From contig CM064665.1 in NCBI GenBank assembly GCA_032717465.1, forward strand, positions 23,386,588 through 23,450,587: a stretch of DNA of 64,000 bases, read 5' to 3'. This DNA comes from Coenobita brevimanus (Eukaryota; Arthropoda; Malacostraca; Decapoda; Coenobitidae). The number at the start of each line of letters is the position of its first letter. Positions within the stretch are counted from its first letter, which is position 1. Position numbers and translations under genes: made by a program. The notes under the pieces were generated by a model. That model worked only from the letters and a program-made list of their open reading frames with translations, was not told the DNA's origin and ran no database searches. Below, piece by piece: positions 33,333 through 44,884 of the stretch.

Positions 33333-36120
33333 TAATAAAGATAAATACTCGTTCTTCTCTCGATGAAGTCGAGGACCTTGCGCAGCTGAGTGAGAATGAG
33401 AGTTTTTCGTGCGTCCGTCTGTGTGCATTGTACCGGCGGCAGTTATGTACTGGTAATGATGGCTAAGGAGTCCAACGAATCCTGTCAGGCTGTCGGTGTG
33501 CCCTTGTCTTAGTGATTCATACTCTTATTTTTGAAGACTGTGTAAGGAAAGACTGGTCCATTGTATTAGATTCTTGGATAATGTAAAAGATTAAAACATG
33601 AACGTAAATAGTGGATTGGCGGACTGATTATCATAAATCTTATCATATAGGAAGAGAGTGAAATTCAGAGAATATACAGTGTGAAAGATATGAAGTTAAA
33701 ACTTAGGTAAGATATAACTACATGGTGAGGGTGGGATGACCAAGGCCACTCTGAGTTTTGTCTGGTATTAAATAAAACTTATTAACCTGAGTGCCGAGTA
33801 GGAGAGAGAGAGAGAGAGAGAACTACCAATATCTAGCCAGAGTACTCGGACAGCAGCTATCGATGCCTGACCTAATAATCACTATACATCTTCTGATCTC
33901 CCTCACACGAGAACCAGTAACTCCCCTTAAGTACTGTTTCCAGGATTAATGTAGGAGTCTGGCGGTGGAGAAAGTATGAACGAGGAGAAAAAGAATACGA
34001 AAGAGAAGGAGACAGTACGAAAAATGCGCAAGAGTTTATGAAGTGAATAGGGGGATACATGAGAGGGATGAGCACAGAGTTCGGAAGAGAAGAGGGTGCG
34101 TAAGTTGGGATATAAATTCATTTTCGTTTTGCGTATATTATTTTTATTTATGTTGCCATACATATGACTTTATTCAGGTTAGAGGAGAATTATTCGAAAT
34201 TTAAGAATTACATATAACTTCTCTTCATCCATTCACTACTCTCGGGTTACCCAAAGATAAATAAAATCTGGCAACAGCAAGAATAAACACTAAAGACAAA
34301 GCAGAACAGCCCTACCTCATTTGAGTGTTGCAGTGGCTAAATCAATTTAGTATTATTTAGGTAGCATTTTTCAAGGCTCGTGTAGTTTTGTCAGGGTGTT
34401 GGTAGGAGTCTGCTATGTGCTCAGTGCAAGCAAGAAACCGGAAAACAATTAAGCATGGAGATGTATACTGAAATATATCCTTGCTACCATCAAATAAATT
34501 AATTGGCTGAAGAGCTATATTTCGTGCTGGAGTAGCAGGATATAAAATTCATTCATATCGTCAGTGCTCGAGGGCTTTGCTAAGGTGTGTAATATCATCT
34601 GGTAATATAAAAAATACGCCAAGAAAGACGCGCTACATCAGAGTGGTAAAGTAGAACTGTTCTGGCTCATCTGAGTTTACTACCACTGGAATTAGCATGT
34701 CATTTGTTCAGGCAAAGACTACCATTGCCTCGGATGTGTTGTCAAGGTTTATGTGAGAGTGTGAAATGGAATCAGAACAAAAGAAATAATAGGATAGCGA
34801 TATAATAGTATATAATAAAGTCATAGAATTTTCCCAGCTCACTAAGTTGTCTTTTTCTGCTGGTTATTTTTCCTATTACCGGACAATTATGTTAATTTTT
34901 TTATGAAATTTCTCTTAGAAAAAACAAGTTTGCTTCTAAACTCTTCACTAACGAACTTTTTTCATAATCCGAATATTATCGTTTGGCGATTGTAAGAAAA
35001 AAATCGGTAAGAACGTCCTGCGCCACTAAAGGTGTAAAAATAACTGAAAAGGTAAAGCTAATAACGGTAAAAAGAGCTAGAACCTGCAGTTACTATTGAA
35101 GGGCTACAGTATTACCAGCTTCAGTACGATGATATCAACATTATTTTATTCTGACGAGTGCAACTATCACAATTAATATTTCTTGTTATTAGAGTGTTCC
35201 CTGATGGGGAACGGTTTAATAAACCTTATATCTAATCTCTCCAGTTTAACAGCTGTTTCCTGTTCCGAATGGAATTCCTTGAGATGGCAATAGTAACAAT
35301 TTAAATATAAGTCTTCAGGTCGGATGGTTAAGATAAGATACTAAAGGGGAGAAGGTGGAAATAAGATAAAGGATAATAATTAAACAGGTATCTCCTCTAC
35401 AATGATGCGGTTGATTAAGGAATTACAGGAAAGGTTAGGAAGGTGCGTGTGAGTTGAAATAATGCTAATGGATCTAGAAGGGGAGGTGAAATAATAATGT
35501 TAACAATCGAGTTAAAAGTGAAAGCCTGATATACAGTGCTTGAGGAGGGGTCGGAGACAAATGGAAGTGACAGAAAAATAAGTCATGTACATTAAGTAAA
35601 ATATAAAAGATAATATTTATTTGTGCTGCTGATGTTGCTCAAAATTGAAATTGGCGTTAGAAAACAGTGTGGATGTTTTTACTGACAGGAGCTGAAATGC
35701 AAAATACTAGTTTTATGTGACAAAATTAGTGTTGGTAAAATACGGTGTAGATTAAATTACTAATTTGTGCACTGGCCAGTGTGCATTATTAGGTCCATCT
35801 ATATTGAAAGAGGCTACTGAAGGTCGTGGGGCCAGGAAATTACTGAGGACTTCTTTCAGTGTTAACTAACTGTAGATATGGAGGACTATGTAATGCAAAT
35901 GACGGTTATTAATTCAATTACACCCAAACTAGGAAGTAGGGAAGAAATAGAAGATATCATGTTATGGAAAATGGCGACAGGAAATACGATGGAGGGGAAC
36001 CATGCCTAAGCACGTGACATAGAAAAAAAATCCACCGTAATCCTACTTTAGAAGGATGTAGCCAAGTGAGAACCTTGGCCTCTACAGGATATATCTTTGT
36101 TTGGGTGGGATGGAGTCGTG
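33333..36120. other. 2.8 kb with no recognisable gene
   Basis: A+T-rich DNA. A short (GA)n lies near 33802-33820 and a MITE-like fragment near 34210-34300 (TTCACTACTCTCGGGTTACC, GCAACAGCAAGAATAA). The rest shows no structure I can name. Confidence 0.4.
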
Positions 36121-36159
36121 CCCTGTCCCGTTGGTTAATGAGGGGATGGCAGGGGCACC

Positions 36160-36860
36160 GCTGATGAAGGTGGGACCACAGAGAGAGATGAAGGGGGACC
36201 AAAGGGATGGATGGAGGGGGGACCAAAGAGAGGGATGAAGGGGAAACCACAGAGAGGGATGAACAGGGGACCACAGGGAGGGGTGAAGGGGGGGGGCAAC
36301 AGAAACGTATAATCGGGGACCACAGAAAAGGATGGAGGGAAGCCACAGGGAGGGATGATAGGGAACCATAGACAGGAATGAAGGGGTAACCACAGGAAGA
36401 GATGAATGGGGGCCACAGGGAAGGATGGAATAGGGGTCACAGGGAGGGATGAAATTGGGACTGCCGGGAGAGGTACAATGTATCAAGGGAAGAGATGGAG
36501 GGGAACCACAAGGAAGGATGAAGTAGAATCACAGGAAGTGATGAAGGTTTGAAGGGGGACAAGAGGGAGGGATGAAAGGGGACCATATGAGGGATGAAGG
36601 GGGACGAAAGGGAGGGATGAAAGGAGACCAGAGGGAATGAGGAAGGGGGACCACAGTGAGGGACGAAGGGGGACCACAGGGAGGGATGAAGGGGTGGGCA
36701 CGGAGAGGGATGAAGAGGGGGCCACGGAGAGGGATGAAGTGGGGACTGCGGGAAGGGGTACAAGATATCAAGATATTATGGGGAGGGATGGAGGGGGGGG
36801 GGAACCACAGGAAGGGATTTAGGGGGACCCATAGAGTGATAGAGGGAAAGCAATAAAGTA
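36160..36860. repeat. 24-bp purine-rich minisatellite
   Basis: Unit GACCACAGGGAGGGATGAAG plus GGG(G), repeated close to thirty times with variation in the GACCA(C/A)A and GATG(A/G)A(A/G) parts. The minus-strand frames (Pro-Leu-His-Ser repeats, 36082-36763) are by-products. Confidence 0.9.
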
Positions 36861-37446
36861 CAGTCGTTGGTGGGGCAGGGTATAGCTGATGGAGTCCTGA
36901 CTATTCTCACTTTCATTATATTGTCTGGTCGATACACGAGAGGGACGTTTTGTTAATAGACGAAGATGACTCATATGGCTGGGAGGGAAGAGCAATTTGT
37001 AGTTATTAATTCCTTTGCCTTGACGCTTTCCTGCTTTTTATTATTATATCAGTGAGAAATTGGTGATGATGATGATGACAAAATACATCAGGGAGTGGTG
37101 AATGGTATTAACAGACACCGTTTCTATATATCAGGTGTTCCCCAGGTAGGATAAAAATTATCCAGGGATAGCAAGGATTAAAAAATAGTGATGTCTTACT
37201 GTCACATACAATAGATTCTGCAAATTTACTGCTTAGTGACGAGAGGTCTAACCTAACCCCGCGGTTCTCAAACTGTGTCGCGAACCCGCAGGCGAACCTC
37301 CGAGAGGTCGCGAGATGATCTTATGGGGTCGCAAGATAATTTCCAGAGAGAGTGAAAGAGAAGGAAAAACCGTGTGATCGCTTTGCAGTGTTGTTTTTTA
37401 AATTAAACTAGAATATATGTAGTCTAATGAAAACTAATACAGTGAT

Positions 37447-37840
37447 TGTCTGTCTATCTATCTGCTGCCAGACACCATAATCCCGTAAAGGGTGGCCATT
37501 TGAGTTATTTGTTTTACGGGGAGGGGCACTAACCCTCCACCAACCCACTTGTTAACACGTATGGAGGGTGTATGGATCGGTTATATGGTTACCACCCAGC
37601 GTTCTAAATGATTTATTGGCTTACAGGAAACCATTTGGCTTGTCACTCAATGGAAAGCCACCTGTAAAGGAAAGAAAAGCAATAAGAAGTGACAGGAAAG
37701 ATGAGAGAAATAGGAAGACAGGAGGGCAGGCACAGAAAAAAAATGATACAGGCTAAGCAAGAGGTAGGCAGCACTACATCAAGTGAGTGGATGATGGTCG
37801 CCACCACCTACCACTAACACCACCTACCACTAATGTATAA
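37447..37840 (-). mobile_element. SINE-like element (copy A) nested in the hAT transposon
   Basis: Read on the minus strand it begins near 37840. Its first 250 bp or so match the start of the elements at 39541 and 41191 (ATCCACTCACTTGATGTAGT, then AAGCCAAATGGTTTCCTGTA and GGGTGGTAACCATATAACC). It ends GGCCACCCTTTACGGGATTA, GTGTCTGGCAGCAGATAGATAG. That ending matches the 3' end of LINE family A at 22875-22920. No coding sequence. A LINE-like 3' end on a short element suggests mobilisation by that LINE. Confidence 0.7.
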
Positions 37841-38279
37841 TTTAGGCAGCGTTATGTTTTGTACTCAGTGCTTCACGAAATGTTACAGGTACGTAAAGCA
37901 TTAGGGTGGAATGTAGGGTGAGAAATATATGTGAAAATTGTGTTAGAAACTTTAAGAAACGTCGGTCAACGGTAAGAGTACAACACAGCGGTTGCTAAGC
38001 CTACATCTGCAGTATCCTTAGCGTCTTGTGCATGCTTACCGTTGAAGTTTACGGAAATTTTTGAAGAAAATAAAGTCGTTTTGTTATTAAAAATCTCGAA
38101 TTGTGGTATGTACTCATCAGCATTGGATGTAAGATAGTATATATTAATTAACAAATGTTCAGTTCTTCATTTGAGTTCAAAGAGACAACTGATGAAAAAT
38201 TTATTCACTCAATGCCCAGGATCAATATATTCTTTCCCCTTTCCCCCGTCCCTTACCACTTTATTCTGACCAAAACTCT

Positions 38280-39085
38280 TACACGTCAGGACTTGCTGGC
38301 GCTGAGCTCCATTGGCACACATGACAGCGTCCTTGAAACTGCGGGTAATACAGTAAACAACAAATCGTGTCTCATGAACACCAGGCTGTCCGCAACACTT
38401 TGCAAGGATCATGAAGCCCCACTGTTCCACACACAGGCCAGGTGACTTTCCCGGAGGAAAGTTCTCGCCCACCTGTACGAGTTGTGAAACGAGGTGCGGA
38501 TCTTCCCGATCGATTCTGGATCTCAACCATCTGGCTGTCCCTGTTTGGCTGTCAAATCTTGCCTGTATGTCTGACATATTTGAAAAAAATATACTGAATT
38601 AATAACAACAAGCACCAACGACAGACATCTTGTCTCTGTTTGATAAGCTCAATGAATTCATAAGGTAGTAGGAACGATGAGCCATGCGAGTAGAGGAGGG
38701 TAATATAGAAATATTTCCCATAGATGGAAAATTAATGGAAAGGAATGGACTGAGTCTGAATAACATCAAGGAGATGATCACCTGTTACCACCGGGACCTT
38801 GTGGACCATTTCAAGAAGTGCTTCGCAAAAGAAACAACTCCAGAAAAATATGACTGGATACGACAGTCGTTCACAGCTGCTGGGGATCAACTGTCATCAG
38901 ACCTGGAGGACGCACTGCTGGAGCTGTCCAGTCATAGTACATTACGGACAAAGTTTGCAGCAAGACCCCTGGTTCATTTCTGGATTTCTGTCTCAGGGGA
39001 ATATCCAGGATTATCCAGGGCTATTGATTTCTTTCGTATCGACCTGCTTATGTGATTTTTTTTTTTTCACTGACATCTGTTAAAA
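38280..39085 (+). pseudogene. ZBED5-like hAT transposase remnant
   Basis: Segments of a ZBED5/FAM200-type hAT transposase are recognisable in order. First is SVLETAGNTVNNKSCLMNTR with KDHEAPLFHTQAR (38329-38442), then a shifted LSRRKVLAHLYEL. Next, in another frame, are LACMSDIFEK (near 38547-38586), TDILSLFDKLNEFIR (near 38617-38664) and MRVEEGNIEIFP from 38684. The frame ends with EKYDWIRQSF, TKFAARPLVHFWISVSGEYP and, shifted again, FVSTCLCDFFF (compare the hAT dimerisation region). There are at least two frameshifts, and stop codons lie near 38600, 38665 and 38675. No BED zinc finger or N-terminal half is seen. Inactive. Confidence 0.8.
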
Positions 39086-39479
39086 ACAATTACCGATAAC
39101 GACTCAGTATTTTTGTTGTCTCCGTAACAAACCGAGAATGGAGTTGTTTTACTCCAAAAAATAGGCCCATTCATCTCACTAATGAAGATAGATTATTATT
39201 AATACATCTGCTTGTAAACTGGTGTGAGAGAACAGAGAGTAATCTAATATTTTATAGCTACGATCCGAGGCAGTAGGTCTTTACCGTGTGTGGTGGGAGG
39301 GGAGGAAAAGGTATAAAGGCAGGGGGCGCGAGTCTTGCCAGCAGTATTTGGTGGGTCGCTGGCCTAAAAACTTTTGAGAACCACTCACCTCATGGGTTTC
39401 AACGAAATAGGCATACCAGATCCCAGGGTTGGGTCTGCAGCTTATATGTTTTTTTCTGAATGCACAGAAAGAAACTGCA

Positions 39480-39540
39480 CATCAACTTTATTATTATGAT
39501 GATGATAATGATGATGATGATGAAGATTATAATTATTATT
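39480..39540. repeat. (GAT)/(ATT) simple repeat
   Basis: ATTATTATGATGATGATAAT-like triplets directly before SINE-like copy B. Confidence 0.85.
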
Positions 39541-40062
39541 AGTAGGTGGTAGGTGGGGGCGCTCTCCATCCACTCACTCGATGTAGTGCTGCTTTGGTGT
39601 CTGCCCTTTCCTCTCTTCCTTCCTTCCTTTTCTGTCTTTCTTTCCTTCATTCTTTCCTCATCCTTCCGCTTACGGGTGACTTTACATTCCCTCTTCCGTC
39701 TTTCTTTCCTTCATTCTTTCCTCTTCCTTCTGCCCATTGGTGACTCTGCACTGAGTGACAAGCCAAATGGTTTTCTGTTCACCAGGGAACCATTTACTAT
39801 ACTGGGTGGTAACCATATAACCAAATTATGGTGCATTGTGGTTAGTGGGTAATGAAGGCGCTCCAGTCGGATTGAGCCATTGTAGGTTTATATCCAAGGG
39901 GTGGTTGGGGTTTATTGCTAACGTAATGCCACTTTGGGATGAGTTAGGCTGGTCTCTTTCATCTTAAATGTCAGGACCAACTTGCCTAGCCCCGGGCTCC
40001 TACGCTCCTCATGGAGCAACATAGGATTGAATGATGGATGATGATTATCATCATCATCATCC
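39541..40062 (+). mobile_element. SINE-like composite repeat (copy B)
   Basis: It starts GTAGGTGGTAGGTGGGGGCG and passes through ATCCACTCACTCGATGTAGT, a TTCC-rich stretch, CAAGCCAAATGG and GGGTGGTAACCATATAACC. A tRNA A-box-like TGTGGTTAGTGG lies at 39837-39848. It ends GCTCCTACGCTCCTCATGGA, ACATAGGATTGAATGATGG(AT). The same layout occurs at 41191-41701. The simple GATG tail again suggests LINE-mediated retroposition. Confidence 0.7.
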
Positions 40063-40903
40063 TTGTTACACACTAATAGAAAAACCTTATATCCGGGAAG
40101 TTTACAGAATGAATATTTCCAAACTATATTGGTCATGTAAGAACCAGCAGCACCTACCATTTATGCATTTCCCAGGCTGCGTTCAAATCCTACATTATAT
40201 CATCCTCCACAACTCACCCTCCCTCCCGACTAATTGCTCCTCAATCAGCCAAATCACCCGTGTCCTGAGTTACGACCCATTGCATCGCCTCTGCCATATA
40301 AATTACCATGGCCTACGCCCACAATCCATTCCACATCCACACCTGCCTCACCGCAACCACCCAACCTGCCACCTTTATATTAATGATTATATTATTAGTC
40401 TCACTCCTTCTAATAACAGCAACCAACCCTTCTCTTTTCCCCTGATACTTTCAGTTATAAACAGTTTGGTGTAAGTACAGAGTATCGATTCAGGTCAAGA
40501 CTGATAATATGGGGGACGAGGCTAGGCAAACTGCGCTCTAAAACTGTGTAATGGGGGTTGCCTCCGGACCTTCAGTGATTAAGCTCACACATGTTCTTAT
40601 TAATCAGTGTAATTGAGTTCTTAAGTGATGGATGATGCAGAGCCCACACTCTTATACATGGTCTGGAAAGTGTTGATGATTTGTGATTAGACGATGGATA
40701 CTGTCAGTATTACATACTGTATTCCGTTATTAAAAGAGATCTTCCTCATATACGGGAAAAAGAGTAACCAAATGTTGATGATAATAATAAAGATGAAGAA
40801 AGGTAAAGGAAAATTAATGTTTATCGACTGAACGAGGGTCGAAGTTGCAGATGTTCAAGTTTGACCAAGTTACAATTTATGCGTAGAATGCAAGCTCAGT
40901 CTT
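40063..40903. other. Spacer between SINE-like copies
   Basis: No gene supported. A 147-codon frame at 40031-40474 has no recognisable domain. Confidence 0.35.
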
Positions 40904-41187
40904 ATTGGAGTACCTTAATTACCCACTAAACCAACAGTCGCCATAATTTGGGTATATGGTTACCACCCATCACAGGAAATGGTTTCCTGGTGTACAGGAA
41001 ACCATTTGGCTTGTCACTCAATGTAGAGTCATCAATAGGCAGAAGGAAGAGGAAAGAATGAAGGAAAGAAAGGCAAAAGAGAAAGTGTAAAGTCACCCGT
41101 AGGTAGAAGGATGAGGAGCGAATGAAGGGAAGAAAGATAGAAGAGAAAGGAAGGAAGAGACGAAAAGGCAGACACCCAAACCAGCAC
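40904..41187 (-). repeat. Left arm of a large inverted repeat (SINE-like copy, minus)
   Basis: It begins ATTGGAGTACC and ends CACCCAAACCAGCAC. It is the reverse complement, with scattered mismatches, of 41224-41507, so the two arms of about 284 bp face each other across 36 bp. Confidence 0.9.
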
Positions 41188-41190
41188 GAC

Positions 41191-41701
41191 AAGTGGGCGC
41201 TCACCATCCACTCACTCGATGTAGTGCTGCTTTGGGTGTCTGCTCTTTCCTCTCTTCCTTCCTTCCTCTTCTGCCTCTCTTCCCTTCATTCGTTCCTCAT
41301 CCTTCTACCTACGGGTGACTTTACACTTCCTCTTCTGTCTTTCTTTCCTTCATTCTTTCCTCTTCCTTCTGCCTATTGATGACTCTACATTGAATGACAA
41401 GCCAAATGGTTTCCTGTACACCAGGAAACCATTTCCTGTGCTGGGTGGTAACCATATACCCAAATTATGGCGCCTGGTGGTTTAGTGGATAATTATGGCG
41501 CTCCAATCAGATTAAGTCTCTGTAGTTTTATATGTGTCAGCTTATATCCAAGGGATGGTTGGGGTTTATTGCTCACATAATGCCACTCAGGGATGAGTGA
41601 GGCTAGTCCCTCTCATCTTTAATGTCGGGACCAACTTGCCTTGCCCCGGGCTCCTACGCTCCTCATGGGGCAACATAGGATTGGATGATGGATGGATGAA
41701 T
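41191..41701 (+). mobile_element. SINE-like composite repeat (copy C), right arm of the inverted repeat
   Basis: It has the same structure as copy B. The GCGCTCACCATCCACTCACT head is followed by a TTCC-rich part, GGGTGGTAACCATATACCC, an A-box-like TGGTTTAGTGG at 41478-41488, and GGGCAACATAGGATTGGATG with a (GATG) tail at 41685-41701. Bases 41224-41507 pair with the left arm. Confidence 0.75.
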
Positions 41702-41784
41702 ACAACACGCAACAAACGAATTCCCATCCTGGTTGCCACTTTGTTGGTAGCAAGAAATACCATTTCACCCAGTGAATAAAAGGT

Positions 41785-42050
41785 AACTGCTTTTAGCCCC
41801 TTCACCATGATTAATGTCCCTTATGCTAAGTATAATCGTCACATGATGGCAAGTATTGATTCTTTCAGCCCAAGTAAGTTATACATGTACCATGCTTGTT
41901 GTTTCCAGGCACTGCTATTCAGTTTAGGAGAGACTTTTTGAACGGAAGGGGTTCGATATAGCCCACACTTACCCATTAACTTATCAAAGAGCTTCCCAAT
42001 GTTGATATAAATAAGTATAATTATGATCTTAGCAAGAATAAATATCACTT
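41785..42050. repeat. MITE-like copy or copies
   Basis: TTAGCCCCTTCACCATGATT, then TTCTTTCAGCCCAAGTAAG, TTGTTTCCAGGCACTGCTAT, GAACGGAAGGGGTTCGATAT and AGCAAGAATAAATATC. This matches the dispersed family, perhaps as two overlapping copies. Confidence 0.5.
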
Positions 42051-42535
42051 CAAGGTAGTGAAGTGGATAATAAATAAATCACATATTCTCATCTGCTTCA
42101 GGAGCTTTGCCTTTCCACTGTCATTCCCAAAGATATTGTTACAGCTGCCCTCTCAGTAACCTCATAATTCCTTCCACACTCTGTTTATTTCATATTTGCC
42201 CTAATCTGGCTCCTGTGAGGAATGGCTTCGACAAAAGGACATGCAGGCATTCCTCTCCCTACTCAGCAATGATCTCTTCTCATACCACATACCACCCTCT
42301 GCCACATTGTCTCCACCAAACTGACGGTTAAAAATAAAAAAAAAAAAAAAAAAATGAAAGAAAGAAAGAAAGAAAAACTCTTTACCTGGTTGCCTCCTAA
42401 AAACTTCCTACTTCGCCCCGTGAAGAGACGTTATGATTTGGCTGAGGAAGGGCGTCTGGTAATAAAGAGGTTAGGTGGTGTCAGGAGACGTTATGGATGA
42501 CGAAAGCAATACAACCTTGATAAACCTTGTACCTC

Positions 42536-42540
<5 letters not shown>

Positions 42541-42610
<70 letters not shown>
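42541..42610. repeat. (CA)n microsatellite
   Basis: About 70 bp of uninterrupted CA. Confidence 0.97.
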
Positions 42611-42611
<1 letters not shown>

Positions 42612-43530
42612 CAATATTATACTGTAATATCGTCAAAAATATTCAATGGATTAATGACGGAGCGATAAGAAAATAAGTGGCCCCCTTGGTGCCAAAGAAA
42701 AAAAGTCTTACTCTTGTGCCTCGAAGAAACACCAGATAACAGCCTTGAAAAAAGGAAGAGAGAGAGAGAGAGATGCCTATATACCCATGTCTCAAAAAGT
42801 TTAATTCCTATGACTCAGAAGCTAATAGTAACATAATAATCAGATGCACCTATAATGGTGCCTTGTTATATACAGCCCGAGCAACACTAGGGGTCGATAT
42901 TAATTAGGTCAGGGAGACTGACGTGTAGTGGAGGGTTTGAGTCCCAGGAACACAATGGCTTATAGCTCGTGGCAATATAATACCTAAAACGGAAGCCTGC
43001 ATAAGGACTAAAATACATAACGATTACTTCCTTACTACAGTACCTTCAAAAACACAGTCAAACTCCCTCCAAAGTACTGTATCCGTATTCTTGTAGGAAG
43101 AAGGGTCACCTTTCTCTTTGACCTCCAAGCAACACATGTACTAAAAAACTGTCTCTATAAAGCTTATCTTACACTGACATATAAAAACAGGCTCCAAATG
43201 TACCTTCGTGCTTTGAAACAACTTCTTCCTTTGCCTGCAGATACTTTCACCTCAACCTCAAAATTAATTATTCACTCTGTCAAAAAAAAAAAAAAAAAAA
43301 AAAAATTCTCTTTACCTCCAAGCCGACCACCCCATGAGTCATTTTAGGGCTGAAGGAGAGGCGTGGGCGGGCGGGGTGTTGTTGAGTGGCCTCGTTAATC
43401 CCAGGGTTGTGTTCACCAGGGAAATGAACGACCTGCCTGATTTGCACTCCACCCGATAACACGCTAAGGATAGTTACGTCGCGGGAGAAGAGGAAAGAGC
43501 GTTATCGGAGAGCACGATGCAGGCTTGGGA
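42611..43530. other. Intergenic stretch with an A-run
   Basis: No gene seen. A run of A at 43281-43303 could be a retroposon tail. CTCTTTACCT occurs after an A-rich stretch both here (43312) and near 42378, hinting at two copies of one short element. Confidence 0.35.
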
Positions 43531-43539
43531 AGGCAAACT

Positions 43540-44875
43540 GGAGGTGAATGAGTGTTGGAAGAGGTGTTTGCAGGAAAGAAAGAGGTGGATAAAAAGCTAT
43601 AGGGAAATTTACATATGAATGGGGAGTTAGGGAGCTTAGAAGAGGCAGGTGAGAAATGAGTTTAAGTACTTTGGGGAGAAAGTTAGATACGAGTTGGATG
43701 ATTAGTGAGTGGAGGAATGTGAAGTGGATGAGGGGTAAGTGAAGATTAAAGGTGGTGATTGGGAGATGGTGTGGAGAAGTGTTTGTGGGAGGGGGTGATA
43801 AACATCCACACGAATACAAGCATCGCCAGGGGATGAGGAGGACATGTCCGGTAGAGGAGAAGGGAAGTGATTGGAAGCTGGAAAAGAGATAGGTAGAATA
43901 ACTTAGGCACCTGATGCCAAGGTGGATATGAATGGATATGGTTATGTGGGTGAATGAAAATTAAAGATAACAAAGAGCTAGTTGAGAGTTGAGAATGATT
44001 GATGAGGATTTGGATAGAGATGAGTGGAGGTGGTTTTATGGAACAGGGGGCACAGGTGACGATTTGAAGTCTATCCAGATATTGGTATTGGACATTTTAG
44101 TCAAGGGAGTGAAGTGGAACAGTCGGAGGGATGTTTCAGCAGTGGTATGTGAAGATAATGCAGATTTATAGGGGTGGGTGGATGTGTTTTGGGGAGAGGT
44201 GGATGAAAGTGGGTAAGAAAGTTTTGGGGAAAGGCAAATGAGAGGTGGGAGATGGTCTGTGGTGGTGTCTGGGGGTGGTAAGACGTGGGTTGAAGAATTA
44301 TCTGAGGTGGATGAGTGATGGTTGGAGGAAAAAAGGGCTGGGGAGACGTGGGTAGTGGTGTTTGGGGATGGAGATAGGTGGATGAGAACTGGGTAGAGGT
44401 TAAGGGAGGTGGATATGAGATGAGCTGAGGTGTTATCAAAGGTGGTCTGGAGGTGGATGCAGTTGGGTGATGGAGAAGGAGTTCTGAGAGAGGCGTATCA
44501 GAGCTGGCTGATATGAAGAGAGAGGAAGAAATAGGTTGTCGTGCTGGTAGGGGTGAAGGGGATGAATATAGGACAAAAAGTGGATGGTGAAAGAGAAAAG
44601 AAGAAAAGAAAAGGTAGAGAAAGCACATTAGAAAATGAGTCAGTGAAAGGATAATGAAAGAAAACAAAGTAAATAGAAGAGATTATGTCAGAGAAAAGGA
44701 AAAATAAAGGAGGAGGGGGAATAAAGAGAACATGGGGAAAATAAAGGGAAATAATGCCAGAAAAAAGAGGAAGTATAACACAGAGAAGTACAGGAAAAAT
44801 ATGGAAACTAGCGGAAAGAAAAGACAGACAATAAAAGAGAGGACGGGAAACATAATCAAGAAAGTTAACACGTAA
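43540..44875. repeat. Purine-rich tract with degenerate GGTGGATGAG units
   Basis: The plus strand is G/A-rich with recurrent GTGGATGAG and GGTGGATG words in 43540-44470, turning to A/G runs in 44470-44870. Minus-strand Pro/Ser/His/Leu-rich frames (for example 44101-44667) follow from this composition. Confidence 0.75.
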
Positions 44876-44884
44876 TAATTCAGT

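Larger units (their letters stand above)
37259..39386 (+). mobile_element. Decayed hAT DNA transposon (Buster/ZBED-like)
   Basis: The left end reads CCGCGGTTCTCAAACTGTGT then CGCGAACC. The right end, reverse-complemented, reads GAGTGGTTCTCAAAAGTTTT and then GCGACCC. Both match the CAGNGGTTCTCAAA terminal repeat typical of vertebrate and invertebrate hAT elements. A ZBED5-like transposase pseudogene lies in the right half on the plus strand. The 8-bp flanks ACCTAACC and ACCTCATG agree at five positions, a possible decayed target duplication. A SINE-like element is inserted at about 37447-37840. Confidence 0.75.

Noticed and set aside
36082..36763. Pro/Leu/His-rich minus-strand proteins
   Set aside because: They are translations of the 24-bp minisatellite in several overlapping frames.
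38209..38577. 122-codon minus-strand frame as a gene
   Set aside because: It is antisense to recognisable ZBED5-like transposase segments, so it is most likely incidental.
44101..44667. 188-codon minus-strand frame
   Set aside because: It lies in the purine tract, and its Pro/Thr/Ser/His composition follows from the repeat words.
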